Part shown: piece after piece, positions 34,501 to 44,606 of the stretch
Position numbering within the stretch: the stretch's first letter is position 1
How the letters are laid out: the number at the start of each line of letters is the position of its first letter
Source: Papaver somniferum
Lineage: Eukaryota > Streptophyta > Magnoliopsida > Ranunculales > Papaveraceae
Assembly: GCF_003573695.1 (NCBI RefSeq)
Contig: NC_039368.1
Coordinates: forward strand, 78,444,374 to 78,508,373
DNA length: 64,000 nucleotides
Reading direction: 5' to 3'
Notes under the pieces: generated by a model
Seen by the model: only the letters and a program-made list of their open reading frames with translations
Told to the model about the DNA's origin: nothing
Databases searched by the model: none
Position numbers and translations under genes: made by a program

Positions 34501-37500
34501 CCATTGGAGTTAGTGCATTCTGATTTGTGTGAATATGAAGGTATATTAACTAGAAATAGAAAGAGATATGTCATGACTTTTATTGATGCCTATTCTAATT
34601 ATACCTATGTTTACTTGCTAAGTCATAAGAATGAAGCTATTGAAAAATTTAAGGTTTTTATTGCTGAAGTTCAAAATCAATTTGGTAGGAAAATTAAGAG
34701 ATTTCGTAGTGATAGAGGAACTGAATATGATTCTAAACCATTCACTGAAATTTATGAATCTTCTGGAATTATACATGAAAAAGCTACTCCGTATAACCCT
34801 GAAATGAATGGAAAAGATGAAAGAAAGAATCGTACATTTACTACTCTTGTGACTGCATGTTTGCTGAGTTCTGGTGCTGTCCCTCATTGGTGGGGAGAAA
34901 TTTTGCTGACTGTTTGCTATGTTTTGACTCGTGTGACAAATTCAAAAACTAAAATTTCACCCTTTGAACTTTGGAAAAACAGAAAACCAAATGTATATTA
35001 TTTTAAAGTATGGGGTTGTTTGGCTTATGTTCGTATTTTCCTGATCCTAAAAGATCAAAGCTAGCTAGTAAATCTTATGAATGTGTTTTTGTTGGGTATG
35101 CTCAGAACATTAAAGCTTATAGATTTTTTGATCTAAATAATAAAGTTATTACTGAATCTATTGATGCGATTTCTTTGAAGATAAATTTCCTTTTAAATAT
35201 AGAAATAGTGGGGGTTCTCTACCTAGTACAAGTTCTGAACTTAGAATAGAAGAACCTAGAACTGCAGAGATTAGAGACGCTGAAATTGAACCCAGACGTA
35301 GTAAAAGGGCTAGGATTGCGACAGACTATGGTTCTGACTTTGAAGTTTATACCCTAGAGGAAGACCCTTCAAGTCTTCAAGAGGCACTTAATTCTCCTGA
35401 ATCCGGTTTTTGGAAAGAAGCCATAGATAGTGAAATGGACTCCCATAATCTTAATGGAACTTGGCACCTAGCAGATTTTCCCCCTGGTTGAAAAGCAATA
35501 GGTTGTAAATGGGTACTTAAAAGGATGTTGAATCCTGATGGTTCAGTAGACAAACACAAAGCTAGGTTGGTAGCTAAAGGATTTAGACAAAGAGAAGATG
35601 TAGATTTCTTTGATACTTACTCTCCCGTTACAAGATTGACTTCTATTCGTGTTTTGATTGCTATTGCTGCTGTGCATAATCTTGTTGTTCATCAAATGGA
35701 TGCTAAAACCGCTTTTTTAAATGGTGAATTAGAAGAAGAAATTTACATGGAACAACCTGAAGGTTTTGTTGTTCCTGGTCAAGAACATAAAGTGTGTAAG
35801 TTAGATAAGTCGTTGTATGGTTTGAAACAAGCTCCTAAGCAATGGCATGAAAAATTTGATAATTTGATGATTTCACATGGTTTCAGAATTAATGAAAGTG
35901 ACAAATGCATATATTATAAGTTTGAAAACAATACATGCATCATGATTTGTTTATATGTGGATGATTTGCTTATTTTTGGTTCAAACTTGTTTGTGGTTGA
36001 AGAAACTAAGAATATGCTTAAGTCTAACTTTGAAATGAAAGATTTGGGTGAAGCTAGTGTAATTTTAGGAATTAAGATTACTAGAACTAATGATGGTATT
36101 TCTTTGGACCAGTCTCATTATATTGAAAAGATTTTAAAGAAGTACAATTATTTTGATTGTAAACCTGTGAGTACTCCTTTTGATGCTAGTGTTAAACTGT
36201 TTAAGAATACTGATGATAGAATTAGACAATCTGAATATGCTAGTATAATTTGTAGTCTTCGTTATGCAACTGATTGTACCAGACCAGACATTGCATATAG
36301 AGTGGGGGTTTTATGCAGGTTTATTAGTTGTCCTGGTTTGGAACACCAGAATGCAGTTGAGAGGGTTATGCGGTATCTTAAAAAGACCGTTAACCTAGGA
36401 TTACACTATAAGAGATTTTCTGCAGTCCTTGAAGGATACTGCGATGCTGATTGGAACTCTCTTTAAAAATGACTCCAAGGCCACTGGTGGATATTTGTTT
36501 AATATTGATGGTGGCGCTGTGTCTTGGAAGTCAAAGAAACAGACAATTCTGGCTCAATCTACGATGGAGTCTGAATTGATAGCACTAGCAGCAGCTAGTG
36601 AAGAAGCAGGATGGTTGAGAAACTTGCTTTCTCAAATTCCTGTATGGGATAGACCGATACCAGCTATTATGATCCATTGTGATAGTACCGCGGCTATTGC
36701 AAAAGTACAGAACTGTTATTATAACGGTAAGAATCGACAAATGCGTCGAAAGCACAACACAGTTAGAGAGTTTCTCACAACTAGTGTTGTACGTGTGGAT
36801 CATGTTAGGTCGGAAGAGAACTTAGCTGATTCTTTGACGAAAGGATTAGCTAGGGAAAAGGTATTATATACCTCTAAAAGCATGGGACTTTTTCCCACTA
36901 GAAGTTGAGTCATTTTGTGATGGATACCCACCTAGAAATAGGTTCAAAAGGAATAGCGATTCACAAATGATATGTAGATAGAATCATGCACCTTTCCTAT
37001 GGCATGATATCCTGAAGCGGGTTAAGGTTGAGTTTTTTTTTTTAACTCTTAATGAAGTCTATAGCTCTGTATAGAGTGGGGTACCAAGCTACAGGAGTAC
37101 CTTTGATAGACTCACCTATGTGAATGAGAAAGTGTGGCCGCTTTCTATGAGAACATGGGCAGTTCTCTAGAAAATTCATTGAAACTGGGATAAGCACAGG
37201 GCCATGTGCTGGAATTTAAGACTTTACTCTTAATATAGTTGTGTGTGTGTTAAGTAATCTGTTCTCTCCATAGAGTTCAAAGACATGTGTTCACTCTGTG
37301 ACAGAGTTCAGAGAATTTAATACTATGTAAAGGTTCAAAATCGAAAGATACCTTTGCTTATGCACATAACTATAAGAATCTTGATCAATGATTTTAAAAA
37401 TATAAGTGGGGGATTATTGGGATATATGTTTTAAAATATTTATTTTATACATTTACATCAACAATTCGAGCTTGGCCCAGTGGTTAAGCATTTTGGGCCT

Positions 37501-39320
37501 GGAGGGTTAGGTTTCAGGATCGAATCCCTCCCCCTACTGATTGTGCATATATATTATTATATACATATAACATTAGTCCCGGAGCGGGTCCTTGGGGGTC
37601 TTGGGAGGTCTCTTGAATTTGGAAAGTATTTTTGTTGTTTTTAAAAGATTTTTTCAAACCGTTTTTTTTTTACTGCACTTAATTATGTTTTAATTGCGCT
37701 AATTATGACATGATTTATTTGCCCGTTTTTTGACTGTTTCGAATGGAATTTTAATTGCAGCAATTAATCCAATTTATTCTCCATTAATCTGCATTGACTG
37801 CCTGGTTACAAAAACAATTTTGAGAACAGAAAGAAAAAAACAAGTTTTTACACTATTTTTTTTCTGAGAATCAAGAGACCAAAAATATTGAGCAAGAATG
37901 GAGAGAGTAAAAGTGATCGATTTCTCATTGTGTGCTTGAGAGATTGAAAGAGAGTTTTTCTCAGCTGTTTTATCCTGGGAGCGTTGTGACGGAAAAGAAC
38001 TGCTTGCACAAAATTCAAGGCAGAGCCACGAAACGTCCTAAAAAGAGCGACCTGGTTGTGACTCAGCCGTCACTTTGTTTCGTGTCTTAATCTCTGTTTT
38101 GCACGTGTGAAATCGGCAATTGTTCCAACACATTCAATTTCTGTTTTTGATTCTTATATATTGCAACAAATTTGCAGGACCAACAAGCGTCTACAACTAT
38201 AATTCAGAAAAAAGATCACTATGTAAGCTACTCAACCTATCATCCGTTTTCTTTCAACTTGATTCGTATGCATGCTTGAATTTTGTGTCTGAATCCCTTA
38301 CTTTACAACAGCTTGTGCAGGAGGAACCTCCCGTAAATTTTGATCCCACATGGGAGCTTCGGGTGGCTGAGAAGATAAGGGGGGCTCGTCTTAATTGCCA
38401 CGAGGTTGCCAAATTGAGGTACTTGTGAATTTTTGTCTTGCATTCTTGTGAGCCCAAGTTTAAATTGTTGCTTACAACTAGTTTATCTTAACAGTGAGGA
38501 TGGTACTATAGAGTACCATTTCATTCCAACACGGTCATATTGGCTAAGCATGGTTCGTGACGATTGGGGAACTACTGATGACGGAATTAAAGCTTCCATA
38601 GCTTCCCATCAGACGCAGTTATTTGCAATTGAAGTTTGTGGTTGGTATATGGGATATGGGGTTATTCTACGTGACGAAATGAGGAGCCCAATAATTGTTA
38701 TATCCAAGGTTGTGGATGAGTACATTTTTCCATTTTATCACGAATTGCAAGGAGTGTCTCTGGGTTTAAAGCTCGCATTGAAGTATAATTTTTTTATTTA
38801 TTTTGAATTTGATTGCATTTCTCAAAATGTGGCTGGATACGTTATGCGCAGTTGGGGATTGATGGAGGATTGTGGTTGTCCACCAAGAGATGATCCCAAA
38901 AATCCGAGACACAAAAAAAATTATTGTGTCCAATGTTCCAAGAGTATGTTAGATCTAATTGGTGAAAGAAAGAATGCAGACAAAATTCTACCACTTCTTG
39001 ATGAAATCTTCTCTGATGCTTTGGAGTTGGAACGCCAAGGAGACCGTCCATGCTTTCATCTGTCTTGTACTAGATTATCAAGAGCTCAAGCTGTTTGGCA
39101 TCTAGCAAACTTGGGAATAGATATGGATCTGAGATTAGATGAAATTGATGAGGATGAAGATTTAGCAGAAATTCTCTATAAAGACGTTTATGGTTATAGA
39201 ACTGTGCAGGAGCTGATGTTGCTACATAAGTTTAAGAAACAAGAATGGGAGGCGAAGGAACAACTGTATCTGGATAGGGAAATGGCCGTTGAAAAGGCTG
39301 GTTGGTTCTCGGAGCCTTAG
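22507..39320 (+). CDS. Five-exon host gene, 353 aa, RNase H-fold domain plus Cys-containing C-terminal region; introns carry two LTR elements
   Basis: Exons: 22507-22536, 32106-32168, 38178-38222, 38321-38418, 38495-39320. All introns are GT-AG and phases match, giving 1,062 nt. The N-terminus (MEHQQQRKPI, then KRRNKKKSPVDT) is basic, possibly nuclear-targeting. Exon 4 encodes EEPPVNFDPTWELRVAEKIR. The large last exon holds an RNase H-like stretch (GYGVILRDEMRSPIIVISKV ... HELQGVSLGLKLALKY ... FEFDC). The family's Glu and second Asp are present, but the expected first catalytic Asp is not (VCGWYMGYG), so catalysis is doubtful. A Cys cluster (DCGCPPRDDPKNP ... NYCVQCSK) and an acidic helical tail follow. 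An in-frame stop (22480) precedes the chosen ATG. Intron 1 contains gypsy element C and intron 2 copia element A; despite 15 kb of insertions no coding base is lost. Function unknown. Confidence 0.7.
22541..23014 (-). repeat. 3' LTR of element C
   Basis: 474 bp, tgtagttgcag ... tatccaca on the plus strand, matching 31522-31997 with scattered substitutions. TATA-like sequence (tatata, minus strand) near 22756-22765. Confidence 0.92.
23374..25914 (+). CDS. Antisense additional ORF (aORF) of element C, spliced, degenerate
   Basis: Runs opposite to the element. Exons 1-3 (23374-23390, 23499-23607, 23678 to about 24315) join in frame: MDPHP, then KSSSSGNTKITVSNP..., then a Thr/Ser-rich part with VLEGVNSASQHLSDIISAA and RICNTLSKLLCDFPPNK. 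Later pieces at about 24393-24570, 24680-25310 and 25427-25914 encode long coiled coil (LELSRQNTALEKEVNRMKGE; HINQLNNEHSYSLDQIENL; ISQLRSDLDKVRKERAKL) and a very acidic tail (DISDDEKISEPDSDYEHVSD). The exon 3/4 junction does not keep frame here. Element D carries the homologous ORF with identical lengths for exons 1 and 2 (17 and 109 nt). A coiled-coil protein of unknown role. Confidence 0.65.
25915..27125. other. Spacer of element C between aORF and pol 3' ends
   Basis: No coding sequence. It is similar in order and sequence to 43383-44606 of element D, including blocks around ctacgagatcgcaggcggtc and ccttcaaggaagcttacc. Both convergent transcription units would end here, so polyadenylation sites are expected. 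Confidence 0.6.
27126..31341 (-). pseudogene. pol of element C (protease, RT, RNase H, integrase), disrupted
   Basis: Minus-strand order, with breaks: pre-protease and PR (LVDTGSSVDILFYRAF, about 31013-30768), RT (30485-29264; WSMEEMPGIDPSVACHKLDI, RGLYCYTKIPFGLKNAGTTY), RNase H (29104-28469; WRHISRKDNRLADA), INT zinc-binding region (28417-28013; GDAGNHSGG, CQECQRHG), INT core (28067-27126; FGIPAQLVSDNGKQFEG, YPQSNGQAEATNKT) and a C-terminal RNRLYLKKYYP end. The YVDD catalytic region of RT is scrambled by nearby frameshifts (about 29750). No capsid domain or zinc knuckle precedes the protease. Confidence 0.88.
31501..31518 (-). promoter_or_regulatory. tRNA-type primer binding site of element C
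   Basis: Minus strand TGGCGCTAGAAAAAGGGA begins three bases inside the 5' LTR. TGGCGC is the 3'-CCA-complementary start seen in Tat-lineage gypsy elements. Element D has TGGCGCTAGAAGCAGC at the same place. Confidence 0.75.
31522..31997 (-). repeat. 5' LTR of element C
   Basis: 476 bp, matching 22541-23014. TATA-like box (minus) near 31742-31749. Followed inward by the primer site. Confidence 0.92.
32223..32925 (+). repeat. 5' LTR of element A
   Basis: 703 bp, starting tgttgggatatatg and ending gttccaaca. TATA box tataaaa at 32602-32608. Contains tRNA-like A and B boxes (32281-32335) and the putative self-primer segment gaaacgtcctaaa (32825-32837). Confidence 0.95.
32281..32335 (+). repeat. 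tRNA-derived (SINE-like) segment inside the 5' LTR of element A
   Basis: tggcccagtgg (32281-32291) fits the Pol III A-box consensus, and ggatcgaatcc (32325-32335) differs from the B-box consensus by one base, at tRNA-like spacing. The same segment is in the 3' LTR (37473-37527), so it was present before the element moved. It lies in U3, upstream of the TATA box. Confidence 0.65.
32928..32940 (+). promoter_or_regulatory. Candidate self-priming PBS of element A
   Basis: tttaggacgtttc starts at the third base after the 5' LTR, where a PBS belongs. It is the exact reverse complement (13/13) of LTR bases 32825-32837. TGGTATCAGAGC or any TGG-starting tRNA complement is absent here. Confidence 0.6.
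32949..36908 (+). pseudogene. gag-pol of copia element A, disrupted
   Basis: Starts MESEKKTVADINKSFKFEG and is stopped at codon 25 (TGA, 33021-33023) where a Trp is expected (FKRW). Gag continues from 33033 with a CCHC knuckle (CYTCGKPNHMARDC), then protease (WWIDSGASPHCC), integrase (34300-35064; VHSDLCEYEG, RSDRGTEYDS, NPEMNGKDERKNRT), RT (35525-36466; YSPVTRLTSIRVLIAIAA, MDAKTAFLNGELEEEIYMEQ, CLYVDDLLIFG intact) and RNase H (36429-36908; DADW, STMESELIAL, RSEENLADSLTKG). Frameshifts separate the blocks near 34.3, 35.06 and 36.46 kb, and a stop lies near 35490. A relatively young but inactive copy. Confidence 0.92.
37415..38130 (+). repeat. 3' LTR of element A
   Basis: 716 bp. The first two bases are TA instead of TG. 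The A/B boxes (37473-37527) and the gaaacgtcctaaa segment (38030-38042) are conserved. Confidence 0.95.
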
Positions 39321-39408
39321 CCATTTTGGAATAATTTAGCCAGTGTTAGATGCAACTACATGATAACTATCCAACTCACAGGCTTTGATCAAGTGGGCTG
39401 GAGATATA

Positions 39409-39599
39409 GTCCGTCCGTCCCCTTTATATAGGCGGAGAAGTGCATTTCTCTTAGAATAAGAAACTTTTTTGATTTTACAAACATTCATATCCATAATTAA
39501 GGGTATAGGTGAAAAAGACCTTCTTGGAATTAGATTTCCGCCTATCTAATGGGACAAGAAATTTTCAAAACTCGGCCTTTATAACAGGGGCGAAGGGAG
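39409..39599. mobile_element. Stowaway-like MITE
   Basis: 191 bp with ends gtccgtccgtcccc and (inverted) ctcccttcgcccctg, close to the Stowaway terminal motif CTCCCTCCGT, flanked by TA on both sides (39407-39408 and 39600-39601). It lies just downstream of the RNase H-like gene and may fall in its 3' UTR. Confidence 0.7.
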
Positions 39600-39933
39600 T
39601 ATTTATTTCACTCATCTTGTCTTTGGTATTATTTAGGCGTCTCTAATGCTATACAACTCCTCCAGGTGAAGTTTATTCTGTTATGAATATTCAGGGTACT
39701 CAGAACTTCAATCAGATAGATTTGGCTAAACAGGCTAATCTGAACTAATTTAAATTCTGAAGTAGAAATATCGTTCGATATATGCTTGCAATTATGGGGG
39801 TTACAGTAACCTTAAACTTCTTAATTGTTGTCTTAGATTCATCTTCTCTTTTTGCATAAGATAATCCTAACCTAGACTCATCTTTCCTCGGATCACCAAT
39901 TCCGAAATTTCTATCTGGTCCAGCAAATTCTCG

Positions 39934-40402
39934 TGTAGTTGCAGAAAATCCTACAACCACATCCATACAAAAATCTAACAATACACTAAGAAATCATGGT
40001 GAAAATTATTCATTTTCTCCTTAGAATCTTAAGTTGGATACAAGATAATCAATGACTTTACTTGCTCTCCAAATAAACTTTCTCTCTCCTAATTTCTTGT
40101 CTAACACACTCTTCGAGATCTCTCTCATTACATGATAGCTCTTCTCTTTATATAGGATTTTACATAGTGGATGACAGCTAATAGTTCCCCTATTTTCGGA
40201 ATCACTGTGCGTTAAAATCGCTCATATACATTCACTCAAATTCGCACACTTTACACTTCGCACAGATCATCACACTTTACTCGTGACTGTGTTGACATCA
40301 CCAAATACGTCATCTCAATTTTGCTATGTACGATGATCTTCGCTTGTGTTAGATGATCTTTGTTTTGCATACATAATGAATGTTCTATATTTCACTCCTA
40401 CA
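39934..40402 (-). repeat. 3' LTR of element D
   Basis: 469 bp, tgtagttgcagaaaatcc ... cactcctaca, highly similar to 48888-49356 and more distantly to the LTRs of element C. Confidence 0.9.
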
Positions 40403-40741
40403 TTTTGCCTCTTCTCATGTCGTTCTCTTTTCAAAGTGAGCGATATGAGAAACTTGAGATCCAAATTATCGCACATGTTCATTTTGTCTTGCCGACATTT
40501 TTCCGCAATTCCAGCCTATTTATCTGCACGTGTCAATTCTTCTACTTTTTAACGATATAGTATGTTTCTAACCGGTCATCTCTTTTACCTATTTATCAAT
40601 TTATTTTAGAGAAATAACTTCTTCTTCTCTTCTGATTTCATTTTTTTCTTTCCAACTTCTTCGAGACTATTTCATCTTTCTGCTACTGCTTCTCTGATTT
40701 ATTGTTGTTGCTGCTGTTGTTGTTCTTTCACTATTATCTTC

Positions 40742-43382
40742 ATGGATCTTCACCCAAGGTTTGCATACTCTATCAAAATCAACCTCTCGTTCTTCCGATA
40801 ATCATATTATTGATTAGAATTGCTAATCTCAATCATGATTGTTGATCTTATAATTAACTTAATTCCTATACTATTTGCAGGAAAAATTCATCCTCAGGCA
40901 GCCTCAAAATAACCGTTTCTAACCCGAAATCTTCTTCAGATACCAAAGACAAAGAATCTCTCAAGAGGAAGACTTCGCACAACAAAGGAGTAAGAAATAT
41001 CTTATTTTTTATCAAACAATATTGTTGCCTCTATTTCTTATCTGCGTTGTTTTCGCAGGATTCCGATTTTGTGAGATGGGTGGTGAAAAGGGACCGTAGA
41101 TTAAGAGAATTCGCAAACCTACAACTCTTAAATCAAATATTTATATTCCTGAATTTGGTGTTGTGAATGTCATCCCTACAACTGCTATCGAAAATATAGC
41201 TCAAACTAATACTCACCCCACTCATGCGAATCTTTCCGTTACTCTCGAAGAAATCTTTCCTCCCGAAGAGGAAATTGCTGATCAAGGAATAAAGGATACC
41301 CCTGTTTCTGCCTCTGCGGTTTCTTCGGATGCTGTTCAAACTATTTCACATTTGCAAACACTCCTTTGCTCGCAAACATTGATACCACACAGAATAATAT
41401 GAATATTCCTCACTCTGCGAATTTCACCATTCCTTCTCCTTCTATTTCTGTTTCTCCTTCTTCATCTTTCTCTTTCTTATTGGAACTCCTTTCGCTGGAT
41501 AAGAAAGCTTTAGATAGTGTAAGATTTGCTTCTCAAACTTTGCTTGGCATCATCAATTCTTCCCAATCGTCTATTAATGATCCTCACCAACTCCGCATTT
41601 GCTCCACTTTGAGTAAACTGCTATGCGGATTTCCTTATGATAAATCTACTAGGGATGAGATCCAAGCTTTCATACTTCTTTAGATGTCTTGGTAAGTGCC
41701 TCTTGTACTTGTTTTATTAATCATAATATCCTAATTACTTATCCTTGTCCTCTTTCTTTTTCAGGAATCATCGTCAAATGATTTTAGATGAAGGTCGTTT
41801 TGAATCTAGATTTTCCAAGTAAGAACTTTCGCACCAGAATACTCTTCTACAAAAGGAAGTCAGTAGGTTGAAAGGAGAGCTCCAGGTCTCAATTCTTGAC
41901 TCCGAAGGTCTTCACAACGAAAACCAAAAACTTATAGGTATTCTTTCTCTTTATTTATTGTATATTATAATGCATTTATTCGCTTATTCACTTATTTTAA
42001 ACCTGTTCATGCATTTATTAAGATTTAAACTAGAAGCGAATTGCGGAGAGATTCACTTTTCAATTTCTTGCTGAAGACACTCGTGCGAATAACGAGAAGT
42101 TGCAGATTAAATTAAATCAATTAAATAACCAACATTCATACTCGCTTGACCAGATTAACAATCTAACTCATGAAAATAGTCATCTTACTAGAGAGATTGA
42201 AATTTTGAGCGCTCAGATTTCCCACTTATCTAAATTGTTGTATGGTGCTGATTTAAGATATCAAACCTTGTCAGAAGAAAACCATAGTCTTCCTGTGGAG
42301 AAACGCTCCTTTCTAAAGAAGGAAATAATGTTTTCGCATCAATACTCAATTCTTCAGAAAATAAATGATGATCGAGAACAAGCTATTCGTTCACTAAAAG
42401 TTCAGAACGAAGCATCATTTAAGGAATTAAATACCCATAATGAAAAAATCATCCAAAGTAAAATAAACTTGACTGTGAAGATGCTGATGAAGTTCCCTCT
42501 CTGCTGATGAGGTCCTTAAGAAAAAGAAGTTCCCTCCTTGCTGAGGTTCTTAAGAATATGCTGATGAAGTTCCCTCTCTGCTGATGAGGTATTTTTCTCA
42601 TGAGGTCCTTAAGAAAAGGAATAGTTCCCTCTCTGCTGATGAAAAGAAGATTCGATCTCGTCTCAATGGTTCAGTCGGTGATGATTTTGATAAGCCTATT
42701 GAAAGTATGAAGAATAACACTCTTGCCTTTTCTAAAATCTGCGAAGGTAGTCAGCTAAAGTTGACTGCCTTATTTTGCTTGTCTTCTTTATTTATTTCTT
42801 TTGACTTCATTGATGTGAATTTTGTTTCCAAATCATGATCCTATATTACTCTTTGCAGGCTCCGAAAGGTCAAATCAATCCACTATTTCCCAGTTGAGGT
42901 CTGACTTAGCTAAAGTTCGCAAATATCGTGCAAACCTGGAGATATCTTATACAAATCTTGAGGTTTCTCTCACTGCTTATCGAGACCGGGCGCGAAGAAG
43001 ATTCGCATATCTTCAAAATTTCATGGAAATTAATGCCAGAAACATTGAGAAAGTAGTTCTTCGCAATTCCCATGATAAATCTCGGGCTCTAGTTAACCAG
43101 ATCCTTCTGAGAAACTCTCTTTCTCCAGTAAATGTCCCTCTACTTAATGTAAGAGAGGACGAGGTGTATCATAAGGCAGATAATGACTATGAGTTTGTAA
43201 GCGATGATGAAAAAGACCATGAAAATGATATTGATGAAGAAGATCAACTCGAGAAGAACAGTTCTGGTAATATGGACTCTGTTGTTAGAGCTGATGCTGA
43301 AGTGAAAGATCCAAATACAAATCTCAAGATTGATGCTGAAAAGTCTTTAGCTGAACAAGATGTACCTTCTGACAATGTTTAA
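40742..43382 (+). CDS. Antisense additional ORF (aORF) of element D, spliced, degenerate
   Basis: Homologue of the element C aORF: exon 1 40742-40758 (MDLHP), exon 2 40881-40989 (KNSSSGSLKITVSNP), exon 3 from 41059, then coiled-coil parts (about 42100-42507: LNQLNNQHSYSLDQINNL) and a C-terminal part (42860-43382: ISQLRSDLAKVRKYRANLE, then the acidic YEFVSDDEKDHENDIDEEDQ). Splice sites of introns 1 and 2 match those in C. Exon 3 has a frameshift and an early stop near 41680. A local repeat expansion at 42482-42650 disrupts the coiled coil. Not functional as it stands. Confidence 0.6.
42482..42650 (+). repeat. Local tandem expansion inside aORF D
   Basis: The phrase gatgaagttccctctctgct and shorter variants recur three to four times with intervening gaggtccttaagaa copies. 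Element C has a single unit at the corresponding place (about 25150-25200). Confidence 0.7.
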
Positions 43383-44606
43383 TCTTTGTATTTTTTTAAC
43401 TATCCGTATTCCCCTCTTATATTTTGATACACTTTGAACTTGTTTCTTGATCAAGAAGGATAATAACTTTTTATTTTAATTCCCATACTTGTCTTTTATT
43501 ATATTTCTTGGTAGAAACAAGTGTGCGAATTTGATCGTCCTGGGAAACATAGTTGTATATAGAAAAGAAAGAGTCCAATTTGGTGTACACCCCTTTAAGG
43601 AGTGTCCACGAAACACCATTAATTCATTCTCGTGAGGTCTTATTTTGCCTTCGTAAGTAAAGGTCTTATTTTGCCTGAATGTATCTTTTATTTTTGTGCT
43701 ACGAGATCGCAGGCGGTCATTAGACCTAAATGTAAAGACCCATTGATCTCTCCCTATCATATTCTTGAATTATTACCTCTACATGTTTCTTATGTACGTA
43801 AGTATGATAAGCCTTAATACTCCCTTGAGTAAAAAACCTCATGACATTTACGTCTTTTGACACAATTCAGCTCCCTAATGGAGGTAGCCATCCTTATCTT
43901 CCCCCTGGTTGCCCCTTCAAGGAAGCTTACCTCTACCGGGTTAAGGTTGGATCCTCCCATCCGGTAATACAATAACTAGTTGATTTCACAGTCTCTTATC
44001 CCTCCATCGATGAGGTTTATGGTTACGAGAATGCACCCTAAGTGGGTATCTTCGGACCGAGTGCATCATAGTCAGGATTTGTCAAGAGTGTCAAGGTACG
44101 CTCCAGACGTCCCAGGAACTCTTGACTCAACCGTGTACATCGACGCCCTGATCGAGATTCTGCACTCCTTAGGAAAGATCTTATTACCCTAATCTTTTTA
44201 TTTAGGTGTCTTTCCTGGATGGGCATTTTCGTTTTTCTCAGCCCAAATCTCCATGACTCAAGTTCCAGGGTCGATGTATCTTTCCCTTGAGTCATGCTTA
44301 CCAGGTTTTCCCCAATTATGACGTGCGATAGGTCTTACTTTTTTCCTCTTGCATTTATGCGAACTAGGTTGCACGCCACATTCGGATGCCTAGCCTCCCT
44401 AATTAGAGTTTTTATTTCTATTGCCTTCTATTAAGGTCTTACTTCAAGGTCTTGCATTTGCATTTTTCTTATGAAAGAATTTCTTGAATACTGAGAGAAA
44501 TCTTCATACTTGTTCATTGAATTGAATTTTACATCCATGCTCAAAATATTAATTCGCATGTGTAACTTTGCATCATTGTCACCTGTGCGATTCATATCGC
44601 AAGTAT
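43383..44606. other. Spacer of element D between aORF and pol 3' ends
   Basis: Non-coding, homologous to 25915-27125 of element C. Both opposite transcription units converge here. Confidence 0.6.

Larger units (their letters stand above)
32223..38130 (+). mobile_element. Ty1/copia LTR retrotransposon (element A), 5.9 kb
   Basis: LTRs 32223-32925 and 37415-38130, perfect 5-bp target duplication CATTC (32218-32222 and 38131-38135), polypurine tract aagtgggggat directly before the 3' LTR. Domain order gag-PR-INT-RT-RH defines copia. Inserted in intron 2 of the RNase H-like gene, same orientation. It has no initiator-tRNA primer site. The position is taken by a 13-nt sequence complementary to the LTR (see findings). 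Confidence 0.95.

Noticed and set aside
33082..34887. Minus-strand ORFs of 70-115 codons
   Set aside because: Antisense shadows of copia gag and integrase.
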